DNA of 6,548 nt, taken from assembly GCA_937916395.1 (NCBI GenBank), contig CALFTN010000025.1, forward strand, positions 1 through 6,548, given 5' to 3'. This DNA comes from an uncultured Clostridia bacterium (GTDB taxonomy: Bacteria; Bacillota; Clostridia; Oscillospirales; Acutalibacteraceae). The position numbers were made by a program, and so were the translations under genes. Of the stretch, positions 1 to 5,632 are shown piece by piece; position 1 is the first letter of the stretch; each line of letters begins with the position of its first letter. The notes beneath the pieces were generated by a model, which did not search any database, was not told the origin of the DNA, and saw only the letters and a list, made by a program, of their open reading frames with translations.

Positions 1-158
1 GTCTTACAAAACTGCTCGCACCTAAAATTGTAAAGATTTTGGTGCAGTAAGGTGTTTCTTTGGCACAGTCATACTGGCGTATAACAAGACAAAAAACGGC
101 TTAATGTGCCGAAAGATTTAAATTTTAGGCGTACGGGGTTCGACTCCCGTCACCTTAA
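1..158 (+). ncRNA. raiA-motif-like structured RNA upstream of hpf (5' end may lie outside the window)
   Basis: No reading frame fits this stretch, but it is dense with base pairing. Seen: hairpin 18-28/36-45 (10 bp, T23 bulged); long-range helix 21-29/121-129 (9 bp, perfect), which competes with that hairpin; helix 48-54/151-157 (7 bp, perfect); helix 57-67/105-116 (11 bp, G111 bulged) with small inner pairings 68-70/88-90 and 71-74/79-82; and a T-arm-like hairpin 133-150 with loop GTTCGACT. TTACAA at 4-9 can also pair with the loop at 28-33, forming a pseudoknot. Known: a large conserved RNA called the raiA motif occurs directly upstream of raiA/hpf in Firmicutes and Actinobacteria, and in Clostridium it has been linked to sporulation and aggregation. 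Inferred: this is a member, judged from position and structure only. Alternatives are a divergent tmRNA 3' half or a degenerate tRNA. No terminator separates it from hpf, so it is probably the 5' part of, or processed from, the hpf transcript. Confidence 0.62.
133..158 (+). other. tRNA-like 3' end: T-arm mimic plus acceptor-like strand
   Basis: ACGGG (133-137) pairs with CCCGT (146-150) and encloses GTTCGACT, which contains the T-loop signature TTCGA. CACCTTA (151-157) follows without a gap and pairs perfectly with TAAGGTG at 48-54, giving 7+5 bp of coaxial helix as in the acceptor/T-arm half of a tRNA. An unpaired A158 sits at the discriminator position. Departures from a real tRNA: the loop has 8 nt rather than 7 because of an extra G138, AGC replaces an encoded CCA, and no convincing D-arm lies between the strands, which are 96 nt apart. 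Confidence 0.55.
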
Positions 159-175
159 GCAAAGGGGATGTTTCT

Positions 176-703
176 ATGAATATTACTATTATTGGTCGCA
201 AATGTAATCCGCGTGAAGATTTTCGCACGAGAGTTGAAAAAAGACTTTTAAAAGTAGAAAAACTCTTTGGTGAAGATGCAGTAGCTAAAGTTACAGCAAT
301 AGTTGAGAAAAACTATCAGGCTGTAGAAGTTACTGTAAACAAAGGCGGAATGATTTTCCGTGCAGAAGAACGAGCAGAAAATATTAACGATGCTCTTGAT
401 GAGTGTGTTGATTCACTTGTTCGTCAGATAAGAAAAAATAAAACGAGACTTGAAAAGAAACTTCGTGAAGTTACTTTTGAAGATTTCAATATAGAAGAAG
501 TTGAAGAAGAAGCGGAATTTGATTTGATACGTGAAAAAACAGTTGCATTAAAACCACAGAGCGTGGAAGAAGCAATTTTACAAATGAATCTTTTGGGACA
601 TCAGTTCTATATGTTTCTTAATGCAGATACAGGAATTGTGAACGTAGTATATACCAGAAAAGATTCTGGTTACGGTTTGATTGTTCCTGATTACGACGAT
701 TAA
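176..703 (+). CDS. hpf: ribosome hibernation promoting factor, long form
   Basis: This 175-residue protein is a long-form hibernation factor (HPF/RaiA, formerly YvyD type). In Firmicutes the long form binds 70S ribosomes in slow growth and joins two of them into inactive 100S dimers. Residues 1 to about 100 are the S30AE/RaiA domain that lies in the mRNA/tRNA channel of the 30S subunit, opening MNITIIGRK and ending in a basic helix (about 82-97). An acidic linker (about 101-115) leads to the C-terminal dimerisation domain (about 116-173), recognised by LLGHQFYMFLNADTG (139-153) and VVYTRKDSGYGLI. The length is close to but slightly below the usual long form, and both domains look intact. The start is secure: AAAGGGG at 161-167 lies 8 nt upstream of ATG. 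The structured RNA at 1-158 ends 17 nt before the start and may control expression. A hairpin at 751-784 follows the stop. Confidence 0.95.
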   Translation: MNITIIGRKCNPREDFRTRVEKRLLKVEKLFGEDAVAKVTAIVEKNYQAVEVTVNKGGMIFRAEERAENINDALDECVDSLVRQIRKNKTRLEKKLREVTFEDFNIEEVEEEAEFDLIREKTVALKPQSVEEAILQMNLLGHQFYMFLNADTGIVNVVYTRKDSGYGLIVPDYDD

Positions 704-750
704 TTTTGTTTCGATTAAATTTGTGTGTAATTTTTCATTTTTCCTTTCTT

Positions 751-790
751 TGCAAGGTGGGGTGCTTCGGCACCTCACCTTGCATTTATT
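751..790 (+). terminator. UUCG-capped hairpin, probable hpf terminator
   Basis: Positions 751-765 pair with 770-784 in 15 bp (one G-T wobble, 760/775) around the extra-stable tetraloop cTTCGg. It lies 48 nt after the hpf stop and just before the next promoter, which suits a terminator. The tail ATTTATT is a poor U-tract, and the long T-rich run (729-750) lies before the stem rather than after it, so termination may be partial, or the hairpin may protect the mRNA 3' end. Confidence 0.55.
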
Positions 791-817
791 GACCAAAAAA
801 TTCTAATGTGTTAGAAT
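789..817 (+). promoter_or_regulatory. sigma-A-type promoter of the membrane-protein gene
   Basis: TTGACC (789-794) matches 5 of 6 bases of the -35 consensus and TAGAAT (812-817) matches 5 of 6 of the -10, with an ideal 17-bp spacer. Transcription would start near 824 and give a leader of about 22 nt containing AAAGGGG (832-838) before ATG 846. Both hexamers lie almost wholly inside the palindrome 791-826. Confidence 0.6.
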
Positions 818-826
818 TCTTTGGTC
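791..826. promoter_or_regulatory. 36-bp palindrome over the promoter, candidate operator
   Basis: GACCAAAnAATTCTAA (791-806) is the reverse complement of TTAGAATTnTTTGGTC (811-826), with 15 of 16 positions pairing (798/819 mismatched) around the spacer TGTG. It covers most of the -35, the whole -10 and the predicted start site. Because the predicted start (about 824) lies near its right end, it would act mainly as a DNA site rather than as a hairpin in that gene's RNA. Read-through from hpf would, however, transcribe it as a strong stem-loop. The binding protein, if any, is not evident. Confidence 0.5.
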
Positions 827-845
827 TTGTGAAAGGGGATAAAAG

Positions 846-1700
846 ATGAAACCTTTATTTTGTATTGATATTACAGAAGATAAAAACAATTTTGTTACCA
901 ATGGGGATGAATTTGTAGTCCAAAAAACCGAGGAATATTTAGTTGAAGACGTTTTGAATTCTGCAAACAATGTGAATGAAGCAGTTCAAAAAGCAAGTAT
1001 GCCGTTACCTATAAGAATTTTGCATATTATTTCTGCATTAGGTAGTATTATTTTTTTGAGAGTGTTTCTTAAAGTTGCTTTTGATGGATTTGAAGCAATA
1101 AAAAATGCCTTTAATAATGCACCATACATATTTTTTATAGGTATTTGTTGTGCTATTTTTTATTCTGTTATTCTGTTTTTTTCACTTAAAAAGAAGAAAA
1201 AAGTGTTATCAGGTGAAGATGTAAATAATGCTAATAATGATTTCGAGAAAAGGTCTGAGGCTATATTCAGTAGGTTGAACATTCCTGCAAGTGCACTAAG
1301 AATGGATGTTATGGAGTTTACCTATAAATTGAAAAATAACGAAATACAGTTTAAAGCTAATGGTTTCAGTCCAACACCTATTAGTATGCTTGAACTTCGC
1401 GTGTTTGTGGAAGATGAAAATCTTTTTTTAACTTCACTTGAAGCCAAGTGGTTAATTCCCTTAACCGAAATAGGCGAATTTGTCAAAATTGAAAAACGTA
1501 TAGGATTCAACGGTTGGAATAAAGACGTTCCATTTAATAAGGGTGAATACAAGCAATATAGATTAGGTAAGGATAATTACGGAATAATGTATATGAAACC
1601 TTATTATATAGTTAAGATAAATCACAATTCAGAAGAGTTCGGTTTATATTTGCCTTGTTATGAGATAGAAAATTTTAAAAAGATTATAAACAGACAATAA
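846..1700 (+). CDS. unrecognised two-helix membrane protein
   Basis: I do not recognise a named family for this 284-residue protein. The start is supported by AAAGGGG at 832-838, 7 nt upstream. Layout: a polar, acidic N-terminus (1-55) with no signal peptide; a hydrophobic helix at about 57-78; a short loop (79-92); a second helix at about 93-114; a basic KKKKK stop (115-119); then a soluble domain of about 165 residues. By the positive-inside rule both ends should be cytoplasmic with a short loop outside. The C-terminal domain alternates charged and hydrophobic strands (for example about 165-171, 181-199 and 249-270), suggesting a mostly beta domain, with no visible catalytic motif, heme or metal-binding pattern, or nucleotide-binding loop. 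Its codons are AT-rich like those of its neighbours, so there is no sign of recent transfer. It has its own promoter and terminator and seems monocistronic. Two cysteines (101-102) lie within the second helix. Confidence 0.8.
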   Translation: MKPLFCIDITEDKNNFVTNGDEFVVQKTEEYLVEDVLNSANNVNEAVQKASMPLPIRILHIISALGSIIFLRVFLKVAFDGFEAIKNAFNNAPYIFFIGICCAIFYSVILFFSLKKKKKVLSGEDVNNANNDFEKRSEAIFSRLNIPASALRMDVMEFTYKLKNNEIQFKANGFSPTPISMLELRVFVEDENLFLTSLEAKWLIPLTEIGEFVKIEKRIGFNGWNKDVPFNKGEYKQYRLGKDNYGIMYMKPYYIVKINHNSEEFGLYLPCYEIENFKKIINRQ

Positions 1701-1709
1701 AATAAGAAT

Positions 1710-1749
1710 AACCGCCCGTTCAAATAATTGTGAACGGGCGGTTGCTTTT
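1710..1749. terminator. bidirectional Rho-independent terminator
   Basis: A GC-rich 13-bp perfect stem (1710-1722 with 1731-1743, core CCGCCCGTTCA) encloses an 8-nt loop. On the plus strand it is followed by GCTTTTGTGTTT; on the minus strand it is followed by ATTCTTATTTTATT. It begins 10 nt after the stop of the membrane-protein gene and 11 nt beyond the stop of the convergent glyA, so it can end both transcripts. Confidence 0.9.
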
Positions 1750-1753
1750 GTGT

Positions 1754-3001
1754 TTAATAAAGTGGATATTTGTTGCAGATTTCTGTCACACCGTTACGGA
1801 TATAATCTATATTATTTTCGTAATCTGTAGCAGCTAACTTAATGAATTCTGCAATTTTAACCATTTCGTGAGCACCAAAGCCCCTTGTTGAAACAGCTGC
1901 AGTACCCACTCTTATACCACTTGTAACAAATGGTTTCTGTGGGTCATTTGGAATAGAGTTTTTATTGGTTGTAATATAAACATTATCAAGCCTGTGTTCT
2001 AATTCTTTACCAGTAATGTTAAGTGAACGTAAATCAAGTAAAAGCAAATGGTTATCAGAGCCACCAGATACCATATCAATACCTTGCGCACAAAGTGAGT
2101 TTTCAAGAGCTTTACAGTTGGAAATAATTCTTTTACCATACTCTTTGAATTCTGGTTTTAATGCTTCACCAAAGCAAATTGCCTTTGCGGCAATTATGTG
2201 CATTAAAGGACCACCCTGAATACCTGGGAAAATTGCTTTATTAACCTTCATAGCAATTTCTTCATTGTTGGTAAGAATAAGACCACCACGTGGACCACGA
2301 AGAGTTTTATGAGTTGTAGAGGTAACTACATCTGCGTAAGGAATTGGGGAAGGGTGCATACCACTTGCAACAAGACCTGCAATGTGTGCCATATCTACCA
2401 TAAAGAGAGCATTAACGCTGTCAGCAATTTCTCTTATTCTCTTAAAATCTATTGTTCTTGAATATGCAGAAGCACCAGCAATAATCATTTTTGGTTTGCA
2501 TTCGTTAGCCTTTTTTTCGAGTGCATCGTAGTCTAAAAGACCATTATCATTTACACCGTAGCTTTCAAAGTTGAAGTAACTGCCACTTACATTGACTGGG
2601 GAACCGTGCGTTAAGTGGCCACCATCAGCGAGGCTCATACCTAAAACAGTGTCACCAGGTGTTAAAAGTGCAAAATATACAGCAAAGTTAGCTTGTGAGC
2701 CTGAGTGTGGCTGAACATTTGCAAAATTACAATTAAAAAGTTTTTTTGCTCTTTCAATTGCGAGATTTTCAGCGATATCAACACATTCGCAACCACCATA
2801 ATACCTTTTTGATGGATAGCCTTCGGCATATTTGTTAGTGAGAATACTACCTGAAGCTGCCATAACAGCAGGCGAAGTGTAGTTTTCACTTGCTATAAGC
2901 TCAATGTTTCTTTCCTGACGTTCCATTTCGCCCTGGAACGCATCAAATAATTCGCTGTCGCTCATTTTTAAGAGTTCAAAGTTTTTTTCAAGATAGTTCA
3001 T
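1754..3001 (-). CDS. glyA: serine hydroxymethyltransferase
   Basis: This cytosolic PLP enzyme interconverts serine and glycine with tetrahydrofolate and 5,10-methylenetetrahydrofolate, the main source of one-carbon units. Using the 415-residue form starting MNYLEK, the PLP-binding lysine is K232 in the hallmark TSTTHKTLRGPRGG. Other family signatures are IELIASENY (33-41), NKYAEGYPSKRYYGG (56-70), NVQPHSGSQAN (95-105), ADGGHLTHGSPVN (125-137), the cofactor aspartate in MVDMAHIAGLVA (D203), FPGIQGGP after the active-site segment, and GIRVGTAAVSTRG near the C-terminus. Length is normal and no key residue is missing. Start choice: an in-frame ATG exists three codons upstream (3008-3010), but GGAG (3012-3015) would be only 1 nt from it, whereas it is 10 nt from ATG 2999-3001, which I prefer. 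The gene is monocistronic, convergent with the membrane-protein gene and divergent from nadA. Confidence 0.96.
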   Translation of the reverse strand: MNYLEKNFELLKMSDSELFDAFQGEMERQERNIELIASENYTSPAVMAASGSILTNKYAEGYPSKRYYGGCECVDIAENLAIERAKKLFNCNFANVQPHSGSQANFAVYFALLTPGDTVLGMSLADGGHLTHGSPVNVSGSYFNFESYGVNDNGLLDYDALEKKANECKPKMIIAGASAYSRTIDFKRIREIADSVNALFMVDMAHIAGLVASGMHPSPIPYADVVTSTTHKTLRGPRGGLILTNNEEIAMKVNKAIFPGIQGGPLMHIIAAKAICFGEALKPEFKEYGKRIISNCKALENSLCAQGIDMVSGGSDNHLLLLDLRSLNITGKELEHRLDNVYITTNKNSIPNDPQKPFVTSGIRVGTAAVSTRGFGAHEMVKIAEFIKLAATDYENNIDYIRNGVTEICNKYPLY

Positions 3002-3011
3002 AGCTTTCATT

Positions 3012-3015
3012 CTCC
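3012..3015 (-). promoter_or_regulatory. glyA Shine-Dalgarno site that decides the start
   Basis: On the minus strand GGAG lies 10 nt before ATG at 3001 and only 1 nt before the in-frame ATG at 3010, so it favours the shorter 415-residue protein. Confidence 0.6.
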
Positions 3016-3039
3016 AATATAAGAAAATAATACCTTTAC

Positions 3040-3068
3040 ATTTTACAATAATGAGTGATTTATTGCAA
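3040..3068 (-). promoter_or_regulatory. glyA promoter
   Basis: On the minus strand TTGCAA (3068-3063) is followed after exactly 17 bp by TAAAAT (3045-3040, 5 of 6 consensus). The predicted start near 3033 gives a leader of about 30 nt, too short for a riboswitch. The -35 lies inside the perfect 10-bp palindrome TATTGCAATA (3061-3070). Confidence 0.55.
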
Positions 3069-3154
3069 TACCTAAGTTCTGGTTATTCTTTAATTCAGAA
3101 AAGTTTTAAGTTATTTACAAAAAGCGACAAATATATTCTGGTATTTTTGGGAAA

Positions 3155-3176
3155 TTTAATATTGTGTTATATTAAA
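3155..3176. promoter_or_regulatory. palindrome over the nad -35 element, candidate operator
   Basis: TTTAATAT (3155-3162) and ATATTAAA (3169-3176) form a perfect 8-bp inverted repeat around TGTGTT. It overlaps the -35 hexamer (3162-3167), a classic position for a repressor. NAD synthesis genes in Firmicutes are often repressed by NiaR (YrxA) when nicotinate is available. No regulator gene lies in this window and I cannot match the site to a NiaR consensus from memory, so the factor is unassigned. AT-richness makes such repeats less rare than their length suggests. Confidence 0.45.
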
Positions 3177-3189
3177 ATAATGGTATAAT
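3162..3189 (+). promoter_or_regulatory. nadABC promoter
   Basis: A perfect -10 TATAAT (3184-3189) carries the extended element TGG just before it (3181-3183). TTGTGT (3162-3167) lies 16 bp upstream as a weaker -35, as is usual with an extended -10. Transcription would start near 3196, giving a leader of about 44 nt. A second TATAAT at 3213-3218 has no matching -35. Confidence 0.7.
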
Positions 3190-3239
3190 TATAATAGGAG
3201 AATTTAGTGCTTTATAATTGTATCGAAGGGGTATGATTT

Positions 3240-4157
3240 ATGACAGTCAGCGAGTTAAAATCAAAAATCAGGGAAGAAGCCGAAAAGCGTGGGACAGTAA
3301 TACTTGCTCACACTTATCAGAATCCTGATATTATTGATATTGCAGATATAACAGGCGATAGCTTCTTTTTGAGTCAGAAGGCAAAGGATTTGACGGAAAA
3401 AAGAGTTATAATGTGCGGAGTAAGGTTTATGGCAGAGAGCGTAAAAATTCTTTCACCAGAAACTGAAGTAATACTTCCTGTGCCATCTGCTACTTGTCTT
3501 ATGGCAGAGCAAATTTCACCTGAAAGGGTGCGTGAATTTAAAAAGAATAACCCAGATACAGCGGTTGTTGCTTATATAAATACTACGGCAGCTTTAAAGG
3601 CTGAATGTGATGTCTGTGTTACAAGCTCATCTGCATTAAAGATTGTAAAATCGCTCCCTAATAAAGATATTCTTTTTATTCCTGATAAAAACTTAGGTTC
3701 TTATGTAAAGAAACAAATTCCTGAAAAGAATATTATTCTCTGGGATGGTTTTTGTCCAGTTCATAACAAACTCACAAAAGAAGATATTATAAATCTTAAA
3801 AAGGAGCATCCAGAAGCACTTTTTGCGGTTCATCCTGAATCTCCTGAAGAAGTTTTAGAGCATGCCGATATGATTGGTGCTACTTCTGAGATTATTAAAT
3901 ATGCGAAGAGTCAGAGCGGAAAAGTAATTATAGGAACAGAAATTGGCGTTGTAGATTATCTTTCAACTCACGAAGAAAATGGTGAAAGATTTATTCAACT
4001 TTCAAGAGAAAAACTCGTTTGTGAGGATATGAAAATTACAACTCTCAATGATGTGTATAGAGCTTTGATAGGTGAACAGGGCGAAAGTATAGTATTGGAT
4101 GAAGCTTTAAGAAAAAAAGCACTTAAAAGTATTGATAGAATGTTAGAATTAGGTTGA
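3240..4157 (+). CDS. nadA: quinolinate synthase
   Basis: NadA is a cytosolic [4Fe-4S] enzyme that condenses iminoaspartate with dihydroxyacetone phosphate to form quinolinate, the second step of de novo NAD synthesis. At 305 residues it is the compact form made of three similar pseudo-repeats. The three cluster ligands are visible: C86 in PSATCLMAEQ, C172 in GFCPVH and C261 in LVCEDMKITTLNDVYRAL. Substrate-binding signatures include ILAHTYQNPDIIDIAD (21-36), GDSFFLSQKA (39-48), AYINTTA (111-117), VTSSSA (127-132), VHPES (197-201) and GTEIGV (232-237). The start is supported by GAAGGGG (3225-3231) 8 nt upstream; an ATG at 3233 is out of frame. It is the first gene of nadA-nadB-nadC, and its TGA shares one base with the nadB ATG. 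The cluster is oxygen-sensitive, which suits an anaerobe. Confidence 0.96.
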   Translation: MTVSELKSKIREEAEKRGTVILAHTYQNPDIIDIADITGDSFFLSQKAKDLTEKRVIMCGVRFMAESVKILSPETEVILPVPSATCLMAEQISPERVREFKKNNPDTAVVAYINTTAALKAECDVCVTSSSALKIVKSLPNKDILFIPDKNLGSYVKKQIPEKNIILWDGFCPVHNKLTKEDIINLKKEHPEALFAVHPESPEEVLEHADMIGATSEIIKYAKSQSGKVIIGTEIGVVDYLSTHEENGERFIQLSREKLVCEDMKITTLNDVYRALIGEQGESIVLDEALRKKALKSIDRMLELG

Positions 4158-5632
4158 TGAAAATGAAAATTTCTGAACTTAAAAATTCATACGATGTTGT
4201 AATCGTAGGTAGTGGTATAGCAGGGCTTTATGCTGCACTTAACTTTCCACCTACGGTAAGTATTCTTATGCTTTCGAAAAAAGAACGCCATATTTCAAAT
4301 AGTTCATTGGCACAGGGTGGCGTTGCGTGTGTTCTCGATTTAGAAAATGATAGTTATGATTTTCATTTTGAGGATACATTGATTGCAGGAAAGAATGAAA
4401 ATGATTCTGAGGCAGTAAGAGTTCTTGTTGAAGAGGGTCCTAAAGATGTACTTCGCACAATAGAGTATGGTGTAGAGTATGACAAAGATGAAAATGGTAA
4501 TCTTATAAAAACTCTCGAAGGTGGTCACTCAAAAAGAAGAATTCTTCATCATAAAGATACATCTGGTAAAGAAATGGTAGACAAGTTGATGTTGGCAGTT
4601 GAAAAGTTGCCTAATGTCACACTCTCAGATAATACAATGGTTACATCTATGTCCAGAATAACCAATGGTTTTAAAGCTACTATTATGCGTGATGGCGAGT
4701 TTAAAACTGTGTATGCATCATTTTGCCTTTTAGCCTCAGGTGGTATAGGTAGAGTTTATAAATATACAACTAATCCTTCGGTTGCAACTGGCGATGGAAT
4801 AAGACTTGCTTATGAAATGGGAGCTTCAATTAAAAATTTAAGTTATGTGCAATTCCACCCGACTGCATTTAATGGTGCTAATCGTGAACAATTTTTAATT
4901 AGTGAAGCAGTTCGTGGTGAGGGCGCGTATCTTTTAAACTGTAATAAAGAAAGATTTATGGACAGATATGATGAGCGTCTTGAATTAGCTCCGAGGGACG
5001 TTGTTTCACGTTCAATTATTATGGAATCAAGAAGGCTTGGTAGTAACAGCTTTTATCTTGATATACGCTATAAAGGTGAAGAATATCTTAAAAAACGTTT
5101 TCCTGGTATTTATGCCGGATGTTTAGCACAAGGTGTAGATATAAGCAAGGATTTAATACCAATATTCCCTTGTCAGCACTACCTTATGGGTGGTATCGAG
5201 ACGGACCTCAATGCAAAAACGACATTGCCAAGACTTTATGCGGCAGGTGAGTGTGCTTGCACTGGTGTGCACGGAAAAAATCGACTTGCGAGTAATTCAC
5301 TTTTGGAAGCACTTGTTTTTGGAAGACGTGCTGCAGAGGATATTATGAGGTGTATAAATGCTAATTTCTATGCAGTAAAAGAGCAAGCTGAAGAAAATAC
5401 AGATTACAATGGTGCACCTTTACCAAAAGGAACAAGAACAGAAATAAGAGAAATAATGCAAAAAGCATATTTTGTTATCCCTGACGAAGGTGCAATTCAC
5501 CAAGGTAAAAAACGAATAGAAATGATTTTAAACAGGTTAAGAAACGGCAAATTTGCTATAACTGCAGATTATTGCGAGGCTCTTTCACTCGCAACGATTG
5601 CTTATATTATTCTAAGGGAGGCAGACAAATGA
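4157..5632 (+). CDS. nadB: L-aspartate oxidase
   Basis: This FAD enzyme of the succinate dehydrogenase/fumarate reductase flavoprotein family oxidises L-aspartate to iminoaspartate for NadA; in anaerobes fumarate can replace oxygen as acceptor. Numbering from ATG 4157 (491 aa): dinucleotide-binding VVIVGSGIAGLYAAL (14-28), FAD-contacting SSLAQGGVA, then the catalytic signatures QFHPTAF, SEAVRGEGAYLLN (with the catalytic arginine), APRDVVSR, HYLMGGIETD and GECACTGVHGKNRLASNSLLEAL. Start: ATG 4157 overlaps the nadA stop as TGATG and implies translational coupling. ATG 4163 is also possible because AGG (4151-4153) is 9 nt from it. A TTG at 4154 is less likely. The C-terminal helical part ends at ILREADK, without the RESRGxHxRxDFP-like tail common in the family. 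The stop overlaps the nadC start by 4 bases. Confidence 0.95.
   Translation: MKMKISELKNSYDVVIVGSGIAGLYAALNFPPTVSILMLSKKERHISNSSLAQGGVACVLDLENDSYDFHFEDTLIAGKNENDSEAVRVLVEEGPKDVLRTIEYGVEYDKDENGNLIKTLEGGHSKRRILHHKDTSGKEMVDKLMLAVEKLPNVTLSDNTMVTSMSRITNGFKATIMRDGEFKTVYASFCLLASGGIGRVYKYTTNPSVATGDGIRLAYEMGASIKNLSYVQFHPTAFNGANREQFLISEAVRGEGAYLLNCNKERFMDRYDERLELAPRDVVSRSIIMESRRLGSNSFYLDIRYKGEEYLKKRFPGIYAGCLAQGVDISKDLIPIFPCQHYLMGGIETDLNAKTTLPRLYAAGECACTGVHGKNRLASNSLLEALVFGRRAAEDIMRCINANFYAVKEQAEENTDYNGAPLPKGTRTEIREIMQKAYFVIPDEGAIHQGKKRIEMILNRLRNGKFAITADYCEALSLATIAYIILREADK
5614..5621 (+). promoter_or_regulatory. nadC Shine-Dalgarno site inside the nadB end
   Basis: AAGGGAGG, a near-perfect anti-16S match, lies 7 nt before ATG 5629 and within the last codons of nadB. 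It fixes the nadC start there rather than at the in-frame upstream alternative near 5572. Confidence 0.8.

Noticed and set aside
1..158. 3' half of tmRNA (ssrA) or a complete tRNA
   Set aside because: The T-loop and a discriminator-like A resemble tmRNA, but the T-loop has 8 nt, no CCA follows, no tag reading frame is visible, and a perfect 5' acceptor partner (48-54) lies inside the window without the tmRNA 5' consensus. A tRNA reading (anticodon-like stem CGGC/GCCG at 97-111) lacks a D-arm and needs a very long variable region. Neither is excluded for certain.
578..796. Minus-strand ORF of 72 codons across the end of hpf
   Set aside because: It is antisense to the conserved HPF C-terminal domain and runs through the terminator hairpin, with no Shine-Dalgarno and no recognisable protein.
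4340..4528. Minus-strand ORF within nadB resembling a hydrophobic peptide
   Set aside because: It is a shadow of conserved NadB codons; the hydrophobicity comes from reading AT-rich acidic codons in reverse.
5572..5628. Extended nadC start upstream of ATG 5629
   Set aside because: The extra residues are out-of-frame nadB sequence and have no family similarity, whereas AAGGGAGG sits 7 nt before ATG 5629.
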